Positions 51,332 to 58,501 of a DNA stretch of 64,000 bases are shown here, one piece after another. The stretch's first letter is position 1; each line of letters begins with the position of its first letter. The notes beneath the pieces are model-generated. The model was not told where the DNA came from, did no database searches, and was given only the letters and a program-made list of their open reading frames with translations. Made by a program: the position numbers and the translations under genes. Location: NCBI RefSeq assembly GCF_049705945.1, contig NZ_JBNAMV010000002.1, positions 30,821 through 94,820 of the forward strand. Direction: 5' to 3'. The stretch is from Salarchaeum japonicum_A. Its GTDB lineage: Archaea; Halobacteriota; Halobacteria; Halobacteriales; Halobacteriaceae.

Positions 51332-53185
51332 GTGGCGAAGAAGAGAAGCAGCAACCAGCAACTCGAACAAGCTTCTCGAGGAGAACTGATCTCCCGGTTA
51401 GATGAGTTTGTCGTCAATTCCTTGGATAACGACTTCGGGCTTGACTTTCAAGTTACGGTGACCGAGCAGGGGGAGGACGGCCATCAGGAAGTCCGGTCGA
51501 TTAATTTCTACATTCAGTTGAAGGCATCCGAGGAGTTCGAGGGAGACCGGGCGACATTCGATCTTACGACCGACGATCTTGAACTGTATGTAGAAACATC
51601 ACAGCCGGTTGTACTGGCGCTGTACGACGACGCAGCAGACCAGTTCTACTGGACGGTGACGCAGGACTACATCTGGGATACATTGAACAACGAGACACCC
51701 GGTTGGCGGGAGCAGGATTATAACCGTATCCACGTCAACAAGCAGAACACGTTCGGGGATACGGACGCCCTGAAGGACGCTGTTGTTGCCAGCCAGAAGC
51801 GAATCATCCGACGTCAAAACATGGGGCTGGGACTGGGGGAGGGGGTCAACTTTTCGTCCGCGGATCTCGGTGAACTCGATCGGGAGATCAACAGCAGCCT
51901 GTTGAGCTTCAAAGGCCATTCCCTGATCAAGTCGCAGGAGCTCATGCAGCAGGGGAACATGGAAGAAGCGCGGGAAACGCTAATCGATGTCTACAACGCG
52001 CCGGAGAAGGACGAAGGCAAGCTGAAAGCCCTTGTCGGCCTCACCCACACATACAATTCACTGGAGCCAGAGGAGGCCGTGACCATCATTGAGCTCTCCG
52101 AGGAGGCCATCGACCTCGCCCAGAATCTGGACATAGACGGTCTCGAATACTATACCAAGATCCACAAACACCAGTCAGAGCTGTTTATCCTCCTTGAGAA
52201 GACCGAAGAGATACTGGTGTCGTTGAAGTTCCAAGGAGAGGATACGGATGCGTTCTTCGCGTATTATTTCAATAAGACCCTGATCGAGTTGCTTGAAGAA
52301 AAAATCCGTATCTTCGGCGAGATCAACGATGCGCTGAACCAACTGGTTGACCGTGACCACCTCTACGAGTTCATCGTCAGTCTGCCTATCGTGCTTGACT
52401 ATATCTCCAACCAGATCATGCGTCTCACGCAGCTACAGATCATGGACAAGGCTGCGCTGGGCGAAGAGAAGCACGATCATCCGCTCGTGAAGCAATGCGA
52501 GCAGATATTGGATATCGTGGATGATCCGGAAATCCGGATGCTCCTCGGTAAGAGCCTCGGGCGGTACTACTATTTCACGCTAGAGCCGGAGAAGGCGATA
52601 ACCTACTTCACCACCGGAATCTCGGGGGCGGAGGAACTCGGTGACGAGCACACTGTCGAGTTCCTAGAAGAGCTGCTGGACGATGTGGAGGACCGGCCGG
52701 ATCCATACGAACGAGAGGAGGTGAGCGAGGAAGAGGTGGAGGAGATGAGTCTGTCGGAGTATCAAGAGATGGCAACGGATATGCTGGAAATGCAGGGGAT
52801 CGACCTTGATGCGGATGATGAGGATCGCACGACGGAAGCGATTCGGATAGGAGTCAAGGATATTAACCAGACGGAATACTTTCGGCACTGCGAACACCTG
52901 CGAATCCGCCAGCTGTCGACGAGCCCGCTCGGCCAGTGGCTCAGCCTCTACACGCTCGGTACGAAGATGGTGTGGTGTAAACACGGGGGAGCAATGGAGA
53001 GTGTGAATCTGGAGCTGGCATTTAACGGGTTTAAAGATCGATATTGCGAAGGCTGTGAGCACCACTGTCCACGGCCAGACGATTGGGAGCCCAATCTGTC
53101 GTGGTGGGAGGAACAGGCACAAGATCCTGAGCTCGAGGAGTTCCTCGAGAAACGCGAGGACCCGTGGTCACAGGACTCTGGATAG
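51332..53185 (+). CDS. DUF4365 nuclease domain fused to TPR-like helical repeats
   Basis: 617 residues from GTG 51332. The N-terminal DUF4365 domain (about 15-130) has the PD-(D/E)XK-type pattern Asp38 in GLDFQVTV and Gln62-x-Lys64 in FYIQLKAS, then VVLALYDDAADQFYW. Residues 190-480 are TPR-like helical pairs. A cysteine cluster with CEGCEHHC closes the protein. DUF4365 proteins occur in prokaryotic defence loci. It lacks the resident leader element and lies in a cassette bounded by ArdC sequences. Confidence 0.7.
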   Translation: MAKKRSSNQQLEQASRGELISRLDEFVVNSLDNDFGLDFQVTVTEQGEDGHQEVRSINFYIQLKASEEFEGDRATFDLTTDDLELYVETSQPVVLALYDDAADQFYWTVTQDYIWDTLNNETPGWREQDYNRIHVNKQNTFGDTDALKDAVVASQKRIIRRQNMGLGLGEGVNFSSADLGELDREINSSLLSFKGHSLIKSQELMQQGNMEEARETLIDVYNAPEKDEGKLKALVGLTHTYNSLEPEEAVTIIELSEEAIDLAQNLDIDGLEYYTKIHKHQSELFILLEKTEEILVSLKFQGEDTDAFFAYYFNKTLIELLEEKIRIFGEINDALNQLVDRDHLYEFIVSLPIVLDYISNQIMRLTQLQIMDKAALGEEKHDHPLVKQCEQILDIVDDPEIRMLLGKSLGRYYYFTLEPEKAITYFTTGISGAEELGDEHTVEFLEELLDDVEDRPDPYEREEVSEEEVEEMSLSEYQEMATDMLEMQGIDLDADDEDRTTEAIRIGVKDINQTEYFRHCEHLRIRQLSTSPLGQWLSLYTLGTKMVWCKHGGAMESVNLELAFNGFKDRYCEGCEHHCPRPDDWEPNLSWWEEQAQDPELEEFLEKREDPWSQDSG

Positions 53186-53194
53186 ACGATGTTG

Positions 53195-53372
53195 CCTACA
53201 GATTCCTGATTCGGAGAACGCCGGTCGTTGTCTTCGGTTTCAACCCATACTGCAGATCGTAACAGGTCTCGCCGTCTACTTCTTTTACCAGTATTCACAG
53301 AAGGTAGTTCTGGAGTGTCTCAGCCGGATCAATCGGACAGCAAAGGATCTTATCGACATACTCGAAGACTGA
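53195..53372 (+). pseudogene. Decayed 3' end of a second ArdC-like gene
   Basis: The frame ending at 53372 reads VVLECLSRINRTAKDLIDILED. This aligns with VVRERLGRISRTSEELIEVLED at the end of the intact ArdC-like protein (stop at 50090). The preceding GLAVYFF aligns with GSAFYLA, and further upstream the similarity shifts frame. As in the intact copy, a TTAACCAACA palindrome follows the stop (18 nt). The remnant starts just behind the DUF4365 stop. The 5' limit is approximate. Confidence 0.7.
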
Positions 53373-53389
53373 CGCGCTCTCCAATTCTG

Positions 53390-53430
53390 TTAACCAACAA
53401 GTGGGTTGGTCGCCCCGATATGTTGGTTAA
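53390..53430. repeat. TTAACCAACA/TGTTGGTTAA palindrome, copy 6
   Basis: Perfect arms 53390-53399 and 53421-53430, spacer 21 bases. The T-run of leader copy 17 begins directly after it. Confidence 0.85.
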
Positions 53431-53462
53431 GTTTTTCAGCGCCCGCGGAGGGGCGGAGGCGC
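53431..53462 (+). promoter_or_regulatory. Leader hairpin, copy 17
   Basis: GTTTTTCAGCGCCCGCGGAGGGGCGGAGGCGC-type palindrome abutting palindrome copy 6; 17 nt before ATG 53480. Confidence 0.7.
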
Positions 53463-53479
53463 GTTCTGACCTCCGTCGA

Positions 53480-54298
53480 ATGATGACTGAATCCTATCTC
53501 ACGACGCTCCTCGAGGAAGCCGAATACGTTGTCGAGCAGCACGATCAGGTCGCCCGAACGACAGACAACCAAGCCCACGAATACCTCCGATACGCCGTCC
53601 TCCGGGTGCTCGAAGGCGAGTCGGAACACCTCCCAGCAGACTGGACGCCGATCGCCGGCGTGACCGTCGGCTACGGGAGCGACGACGCGATGTACGACAG
53701 TTGGGGCTCCAGCGAAGACTGGTGGGAGACCGTCCCGCCGCAAGAAAGGTGTACCCGATTCCGGGTGTTCTTCCCGGATGACTACCAGAGGGTTCCCCGT
53801 GACATCGTCGACGTGATGGCCGCGCTTGGGGCCTGGCGGGTCTGGACTGGGTGCGCAGCCGCGTGCGGCTCCTACGACCATCGCGAGCGCCGCGAAGTCC
53901 ACTACCTGTGGCCGGAAGGCCATCCGGTGGAGGAAGTGCTCTACGAGCGGCTCAGTGGCCCTGCGGAAGCCGTCGCTCCGGACGGTGGCCGAACGGGCGA
54001 CGTTCGCGACCGACTGGTCGTCGACGAGAACGCAGAGTCACAAGACGACCTCGAGCCCCGCACGAAGCGTGCCGTTGCCGAAGCGATGGACGTCTCGCTC
54101 CTCTCGAAAGGTGGCCGCTACGAGGTGCAGTCCGCGTCCGGCAACAGGTATGAAGTCGACGTTATCGACGAATCGTGTACCTGCCCCGACTGGCAGCAAC
54201 GTTCACCCGAAGGCGGCTGCAAGCACCTGCGCCGCGTCGATCACGAGATAAAACGGGGCCGCGTGCCCCGACCAGACGGCCGCCTTCCTTCCACGTAG
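53480..54298 (+). CDS. SWIM zinc-finger protein
   Basis: 272 residues from ATG 53480; the frame is open further upstream only through the palindrome and leader. The C-terminal SWIM finger is CTCPDWQQRSPEGGCKH (C-x-C-x(n)-C-x-H), preceded by GGRYEVQSASGNRYEVDVID. The N-terminal 170 residues contain a helix and a compact aromatic-rich domain (WETVPPQERCTRFRVFF). SWIM fingers bind DNA or proteins. It is the last leader-bearing gene of the series. Confidence 0.72.
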   Translation: MMTESYLTTLLEEAEYVVEQHDQVARTTDNQAHEYLRYAVLRVLEGESEHLPADWTPIAGVTVGYGSDDAMYDSWGSSEDWWETVPPQERCTRFRVFFPDDYQRVPRDIVDVMAALGAWRVWTGCAAACGSYDHRERREVHYLWPEGHPVEEVLYERLSGPAEAVAPDGGRTGDVRDRLVVDENAESQDDLEPRTKRAVAEAMDVSLLSKGGRYEVQSASGNRYEVDVIDESCTCPDWQQRSPEGGCKHLRRVDHEIKRGRVPRPDGRLPST

Positions 54299-54311
54299 GG
54301 CGACGATTGAG

Positions 54312-55115
54312 CTACTCCACAGGATGGATCGTGTCGCCATCCCGACGGACCCGGTTGAACGTTGAGAGATACGCGATCCGGTCGTGAACCTTGTCAGTAT
54401 CCAGCTCCAGTTCGGCGGCCAGTTCGTCGACGGTCATCGGCTCGTCGAGTGCTTGGAGGACTTCGAGCCCCCGGTAGTATCTATTCGTGAGCTCCTGGAC
54501 GCGGCCCTCGATCGGCGTGGTCACCCCGTATCGCTCCTCGAGTTCGACCAGGGCCTCGTTCGCGAACGTGGCAAACTGATCGTCCCCCAGGCGTTCGATC
54601 TGGGCTTCGAGTTCATCCCGCACGACGTCGTAATCGAGGCCGGCCTGCACGAGCATATTCATGTCCTCGATGTCGTCATCGCGGCCTGCGATTGCCTTGA
54701 ACAGGAAGATATCCTCGTTGCTGACCAGCCGGACCGTCAGTCGATCCGTGTCGAGGAACGGCTTGCTGCGCTCTTGCATCCCGTCGGTGAGCACGAGCTT
54801 GTTCGCGACCTGCTGGTTGAATATGTCGAGGCGACACCCGTCGTCGTTCTCGACGCAGCTCGTCGCGCCAAGCGCCCGGTAATCTGGATCCAGCGACTGG
54901 ACCTCCGCATACCCGAGGTCCATCAGGACCGCCCACAGCTGACCGTACGCGTCGCCATCTGGAACGACCAGGTCGATGTCTTTCGTCGCCCCCTTAAGGT
55001 CGCGCAGCGACATCGCGCCACCACCGATCAGGTAGACCGTGAGCGGTTCAGATAGCCCGTCCCCGATGCGCTGGAATTCGTTCTCGATGTACTCGCGTCC
55101 GAATGTTGGTCTCAT
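54312..55115 (-). CDS. AbiEii/MNT-like nucleotidyltransferase, toxin-like
   Basis: 267 residues. YLIGGGAMSLRDLKGATKDIDLVV contains the GG and D-x-D signature of the nucleotidyltransferase fold. A helical region follows, then a C-terminal HTH (MTVDELAAELELDTDKVHDRIAYL). It overlaps the upstream regulator by 4 nt (ATGA). Pairs of this type act as toxin-antitoxin or abortive-infection systems in which the transferase modifies tRNA or protein. Confidence 0.7.
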   Translation of the reverse strand: MRPTFGREYIENEFQRIGDGLSEPLTVYLIGGGAMSLRDLKGATKDIDLVVPDGDAYGQLWAVLMDLGYAEVQSLDPDYRALGATSCVENDDGCRLDIFNQQVANKLVLTDGMQERSKPFLDTDRLTVRLVSNEDIFLFKAIAGRDDDIEDMNMLVQAGLDYDVVRDELEAQIERLGDDQFATFANEALVELEERYGVTTPIEGRVQELTNRYYRGLEVLQALDEPMTVDELAAELELDTDKVHDRIAYLSTFNRVRRDGDTIHPVE

Positions 55116-56038
55116 TGTGGGAGTTGCACCTCGTAGTCAGCCGCCAGCTCCTGGAACTCGTCCCACTCCGGGAGCTGCTCGTCATCAACCTCCCCGTACG
55201 TCTCGAGGTAGCGGAGCAAGGCGTCGATTTCGTCTTCGAGGCCATACTTCGCCGCCTGCTCTCGGAGGTCCGCCTCGTCGACGTCGACGTGGCTGAGCAG
55301 GAGGAGACAGTACGAGCGGTGGCGGCTGCCGTCGTCGATCAGCAGCGTGTGACAACACATCTCCGCCGGCGAGACTGCGTCGAATTCCTCGGAGTAGAGG
55401 TAGTAGCGGTGGCCGGTAAGCAGGAACTGGAGGTCGAAGGCCGCGAATCGAGCGAGGCCGGTTTCGTGGAACCCCTCGGCGTCGATCTCCTTCTCGGCCT
55501 GGGCGAGGAATTCGTCATAGTCCTCCCAGAGAATCGTGCCCTTCGGGGCGACGGCTTCGAGGCGTTGGCGATGTAGATGGTGTGCGAGTTCACGTGCGAA
55601 CTCGTGGAGGCGGTCAAAGTCGGCGTTGAAGTCATAGTGGCCGTCGGCCGTGCCGACGAGACCACGGTCGCGAAACCTCTTGAGGATACGGTTGACCGTG
55701 TTGCGGTAGTTGTCGCTCCGGTCGGCGATCTCGGAGACGGTTCGCGGCTGATCGAGGTAGTACAGCACCTCGAGTGCCTTGCCGGTCAGTAGCTCGGGGA
55801 AGTCGATGTGGGAGTGTTGGCGGACGAGGTCCTGATAGAGTTCTACAGCGCGAGCATCCGACGGGACGACTCGTTTTCGCCGACCGTCGCGTTTCGTGTA
55901 GACGAGCCCCTTCTCGACGAGGTCGGCGACGGCACGGGAGAGGTAACTCTCGCTGTGGTCGAGTTTCGTCGCGAGCTCGGAGATCGTGTCGCCGCGGTCG
56001 ACCGTGGCGAGGACCTCGAGTTCGATGCGCCGGAGCAC
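55112..56038 (-). CDS. Winged-helix regulator, AbiEi-like antitoxin
   Basis: 308 residues from GTG 56038. It carries two winged-helix units, at about 1-60 (RRIELEVLATVDRGDTISELATKLDHSESYLSRAV) and 85-130 (KALEVLYYLDQPRTVSEIADRSDNYRNTVNRIL). A C-terminal domain with HRYYLYSEEFDAVSP follows. The GTG start fits a leaderless transcript from the TATA box at 56063-56070. It likely represses its own operon through the palindrome at 56042-56089. Confidence 0.72.
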   Translation of the reverse strand: MLRRIELEVLATVDRGDTISELATKLDHSESYLSRAVADLVEKGLVYTKRDGRRKRVVPSDARAVELYQDLVRQHSHIDFPELLTGKALEVLYYLDQPRTVSEIADRSDNYRNTVNRILKRFRDRGLVGTADGHYDFNADFDRLHEFARELAHHLHRQRLEAVAPKGTILWEDYDEFLAQAEKEIDAEGFHETGLARFAAFDLQFLLTGHRYYLYSEEFDAVSPAEMCCHTLLIDDGSRHRSYCLLLLSHVDVDEADLREQAAKYGLEDEIDALLRYLETYGEVDDEQLPEWDEFQELAADYEVQLPQ

Positions 56039-56041
56039 GGT

Positions 56042-56089
56042 GTAACATAGTACGAAACTCGCATATAAAGAAGTTTCGAGTAATGTTAC
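56042..56089 (-). promoter_or_regulatory. Promoter and operator-like palindrome of the AbiEi/AbiEii-like operon
   Basis: Outer arms GTAACA (56042-56047) and TGTTAC (56084-56089) and inner arms CGAAACT (56053-56059) and AGTTTCG (56072-56078) are symmetrical. They surround the minus-strand TATA box CTTTATAT (56063-56070). Confidence 0.65.
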
Positions 56090-56121
56090 AGTCAGCAGGC
56101 ACGAGAGCCGTCTCTATCGTC

Positions 56122-56162
56122 TTAACCAACAAAACTATGGATTCGCGGGTCGTGTTGGTTAA
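56122..56162. repeat. TTAACCAACA/TGTTGGTTAA palindrome, copy 7
   Basis: Perfect arms 56122-56131 and 56153-56162, spacer 21 bases, 14 nt before ATG 56177. Here it sits at the 5' side of a gene, not after a stop. Confidence 0.85.
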
Positions 56163-56176
56163 CACGAGAGTAGCCG

Positions 56177-56500
56177 ATGTCCTACGAACCCCCGACCCCA
56201 CCGGCGAACCTCCCGACGGAGATCGTCAACACGCTCAACGAGTCGAGCCCGGAGCAGCTCCGAGACGTTGCAACGTACGCTGAGGCGCTCGCCGAGCACA
56301 AGGAACGAGAGGCCCGTCTCGAGGAGTCGGCAGATCAAGAAGAGGTCGAGGAGCGCCCCGATGACCTCCCAGACGACGTGCCGGCGAAGGCGACGATCAC
56401 GATCAAGGAGATCAACGACAACCGCTACTACTACTGGCAGTGGCGGGAAGGCGATTCGGTGACGTCGAAGTACAAAGGGCCAGTGAATCCCGACGAGTAA
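56177..56500 (+). CDS. Uncharacterised haloarchaeal protein with coiled coil
   Basis: 107 residues. EIVNTLNESSPEQLRDVATYAEALAEHKEREARLEE is a helical/coiled-coil half. The end TITIKEINDNRYYYWQWREGDSVTSKYKGPV is a small beta sheet that I know from widespread short haloarchaeal proteins of unknown role. It lies between palindrome copy 7 and the origin repeats. Confidence 0.68.
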   Translation: MSYEPPTPPANLPTEIVNTLNESSPEQLRDVATYAEALAEHKEREARLEESADQEEVEERPDDLPDDVPAKATITIKEINDNRYYYWQWREGDSVTSKYKGPVNPDE

Positions 56501-56556
56501 ACGAGATGGAACTGGAGCCTGATGTCGTTTCAACGTGATTCGTAGCGTAGCAGATG

Positions 56557-57053
56557 ACACCCCCCAGAGTGTGAATGGAATCAGTTTACCCGACACCCCT
56601 CGGTGTGAATGGGCTACCAACCGGCACTCTCTAACGAGACTTCACGTCGAGAGAAGACAGAGCAACACGCGGATAGATTACGCCTCGTTTACCCCCACAC
56701 CCCTCAGTGTGAATGGTCCACCACCCAGGGTACCGCGATTAAGAAGCCCTTAACAGCAGAAGTCCTCACGCCGTAGGGAGGGTTCTCGCCTCAGTGGCGA
56801 ACCTTCGGCTTCGGCACAAGGCCTCGCCTTTCAGAATACATCTACTCGGAGGACTGTTTAGACTGCAGTATAATAAAGATAACTACAGCTGCGGTGCGGT
56901 GCAGTAGCGGGTCGGGCCAGCTGCCGGGAAAGAACGTGTAAGCCGCTCTCCGTGCCGTACTAGGTTCTTCAGACAAACGACCCTGCTTCCTCGACTCCCG
57001 CTCTATCTCTACAACCGTCGTATCCTATGGGGGACCATTCACACCGAGGGGTG
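56557..57053. other. Replication origin region with ORB-like repeats (downstream of orc1)
   Basis: Four copies of a motif near ACACCCCTCGGTGTGAATGG: 56557-56579, 56593-56612 and 56697-56716 on the + strand, and 57035-57053 inverted. Copies 2 and 3 are each preceded by GTTTACCC. An AT-rich stretch at about 56858-56890 (GTATAATAAAGATAAC) lies between and could be the unwinding element. No gene is present in 56501-57059. Position beside orc1 makes this the probable origin. Confidence 0.75.
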
Positions 57054-57059
57054 GGGGTG

Positions 57060-58328
57060 TCACCATCCCATCAACGTCTGGAGTTCCGGCGTCGAGTTGA
57101 TCAGTCCAGTTCGTGTACTCTCGACGTCTCCTTGGAGCGAATACGACCTGAACTTCCCCTGATCTCCGCCCTCCTTCTTTTTCGATTCGAGAACTCCTGT
57201 CGTCACGTGCTTGTTCAGAAGCTCAAGTGCACGATTGTACCCCTTGGGTTCTACTTCGACGTCCCGTGCTACTGTTTGGTAAACCTCGTGAATCTCTGAC
57301 GTCCGGAACCATTCTTTCTCCGGGTTATTCCGGTCAAGACGTGTGAGAGCAAACAGGAGTAATTTCCCGGACAACGGAGTCCCTTTCACCATCTCCATAA
57401 AGAGCTCAACTTCGACGAGTTCGTCAGCTTCGAGAACGTGATTCGCGGTCACGATATTATCGCCTTCTTCGTCGGCGATCTCGCCCGCATTCCGGAACAA
57501 TCGGACTGCCCGTCGAGCGTCACCGTGTTCTTCAGCTGCGAGTTCAGCTGTGGTTGGAATCACCTCCTCATCGAGGACACCGTCGTAAAACGCGTCCCGT
57601 CGATTTTCGAGGATTGCAATGAGCTGGTCTTCTTCGTACGGTGTGAACGTTCGGTGTTCTGGCTGGAGAGTCGATTGAACCCGTGACTCAATTTCGCCTT
57701 TGAATTCGATGTCGTTCGAAATCCCAATTGTAACGACTGGGAAGTCAACGTCGTCTTTTGATTGTGTTCGTGATAGCGTGTAGAGGACCTCGTTGACTTC
57801 TCCGTGCTTGTCGATTTCATCGATGATGACGACGAGGCCGCCAGAAAACTCCCGCTGAACAACGGGCCACAATTTCTGGTCGCGATAATGCTCGGCTGAG
57901 AGGCCCTGATAGGGGACATCAAGCGGGTTCTCTGCTTTCGCGTTCACCTGCTCTGCGATCTTCCGGAAGGTGGAGGTATACGTAGAGATGGGGTCCGGGT
58001 TAATGTAGGCGGTAACGATCGGGGAGTCCGTTCCCGCAGTTGCTGCTTCGAGCCGCTCGCAGACGTGTCTTGCAACTAGTGTCTTCCCCGTCCCGGTTTC
58101 ACCCCACTCCAGGACGTTATCCGGGACGCTGTTTGTCCGCATCTTTCGGAGATTCTTGGCCAAGAACGTGATATGGTCGTCTCGTCCGACGATTCGATTG
58201 GCGTCAGGGACGTTATCGATCTCGAGCAACCACGGTTTCTCAAAGATATCCGATTCGTCTTCGCTATCCCCCTCGTCGACATTTAATATCTCGTCGACGG
58301 TGGTTTGTGTGGAATCGTTATTTGGCAT
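57060..58328 (-). CDS. orc1: Orc1/Cdc6 replication initiator
   Basis: 422 residues from ATG 58328, set by a minus-strand TATA box at 58352-58358. Walker A GETGTGKT is at 76-83 and Walker B VVIIDEID at 166-173. Sensor regions (VVTIGISNDIEF, GDARRAVRLFRNAGEIA) and a C-terminal winged helix (about 310-400) follow. It binds the origin repeats on both sides of its gene, unwinds DNA and loads MCM. It is the probable initiator of this replicon. Confidence 0.9.
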   Translation of the reverse strand: MPNNDSTQTTVDEILNVDEGDSEDESDIFEKPWLLEIDNVPDANRIVGRDDHITFLAKNLRKMRTNSVPDNVLEWGETGTGKTLVARHVCERLEAATAGTDSPIVTAYINPDPISTYTSTFRKIAEQVNAKAENPLDVPYQGLSAEHYRDQKLWPVVQREFSGGLVVIIDEIDKHGEVNEVLYTLSRTQSKDDVDFPVVTIGISNDIEFKGEIESRVQSTLQPEHRTFTPYEEDQLIAILENRRDAFYDGVLDEEVIPTTAELAAEEHGDARRAVRLFRNAGEIADEEGDNIVTANHVLEADELVEVELFMEMVKGTPLSGKLLLFALTRLDRNNPEKEWFRTSEIHEVYQTVARDVEVEPKGYNRALELLNKHVTTGVLESKKKEGGDQGKFRSYSLQGDVESTRTGLINSTPELQTLMGW

Positions 58329-58345
58329 GGGCGGACCAATTCGCC

Positions 58346-58445
58346 CCATTCACATATAGGTTGTCCACCCTCGGTGTGATTGATTTGCCTCCATTCACAC
58401 TCCGGGGGGTGTTCCAGAGAGCAGGACCCCCCAGAGTGTGAATGG
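58346..58445. other. ORB-like repeats upstream of orc1
   Basis: Three motifs: CCACCCTCGGTGTGAT (from 58365), inverted CCATTCACACTCCGGGGGGTGT (58391-58412) and ACCCCCCAGAGTGTGAATGG (58426-58445), plus a half site CCATTCACA at 58346. The half site overlaps the orc1 promoter, so Orc1 may repress its own gene. Confidence 0.72.
58352..58358 (-). promoter_or_regulatory. TATA box of orc1
   Basis: CTATATG on the minus strand, about 24 nt before ATG 58328, partly overlapping an ORB-like half site. Confidence 0.6.
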
Positions 58446-58501
58446 GATTGACCTCGTCGCCCACTTGTGGTTTTGCTCGCATCAAGTGACTCTGAGCCTA
58501 C

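Noticed and set aside
25793..53462. Reading the leader hairpins as bacterial-type intrinsic terminators
   Set aside because: The T-run precedes the hairpin on the coding strand. On the other strand the hairpin would be followed by A residues, so neither direction fits.
54384..55055. 223-residue + strand frame opposite the nucleotidyltransferase
   Set aside because: Shadow; the minus-strand frame has the GG...DxD signature and an ATGA overlap with its partner.
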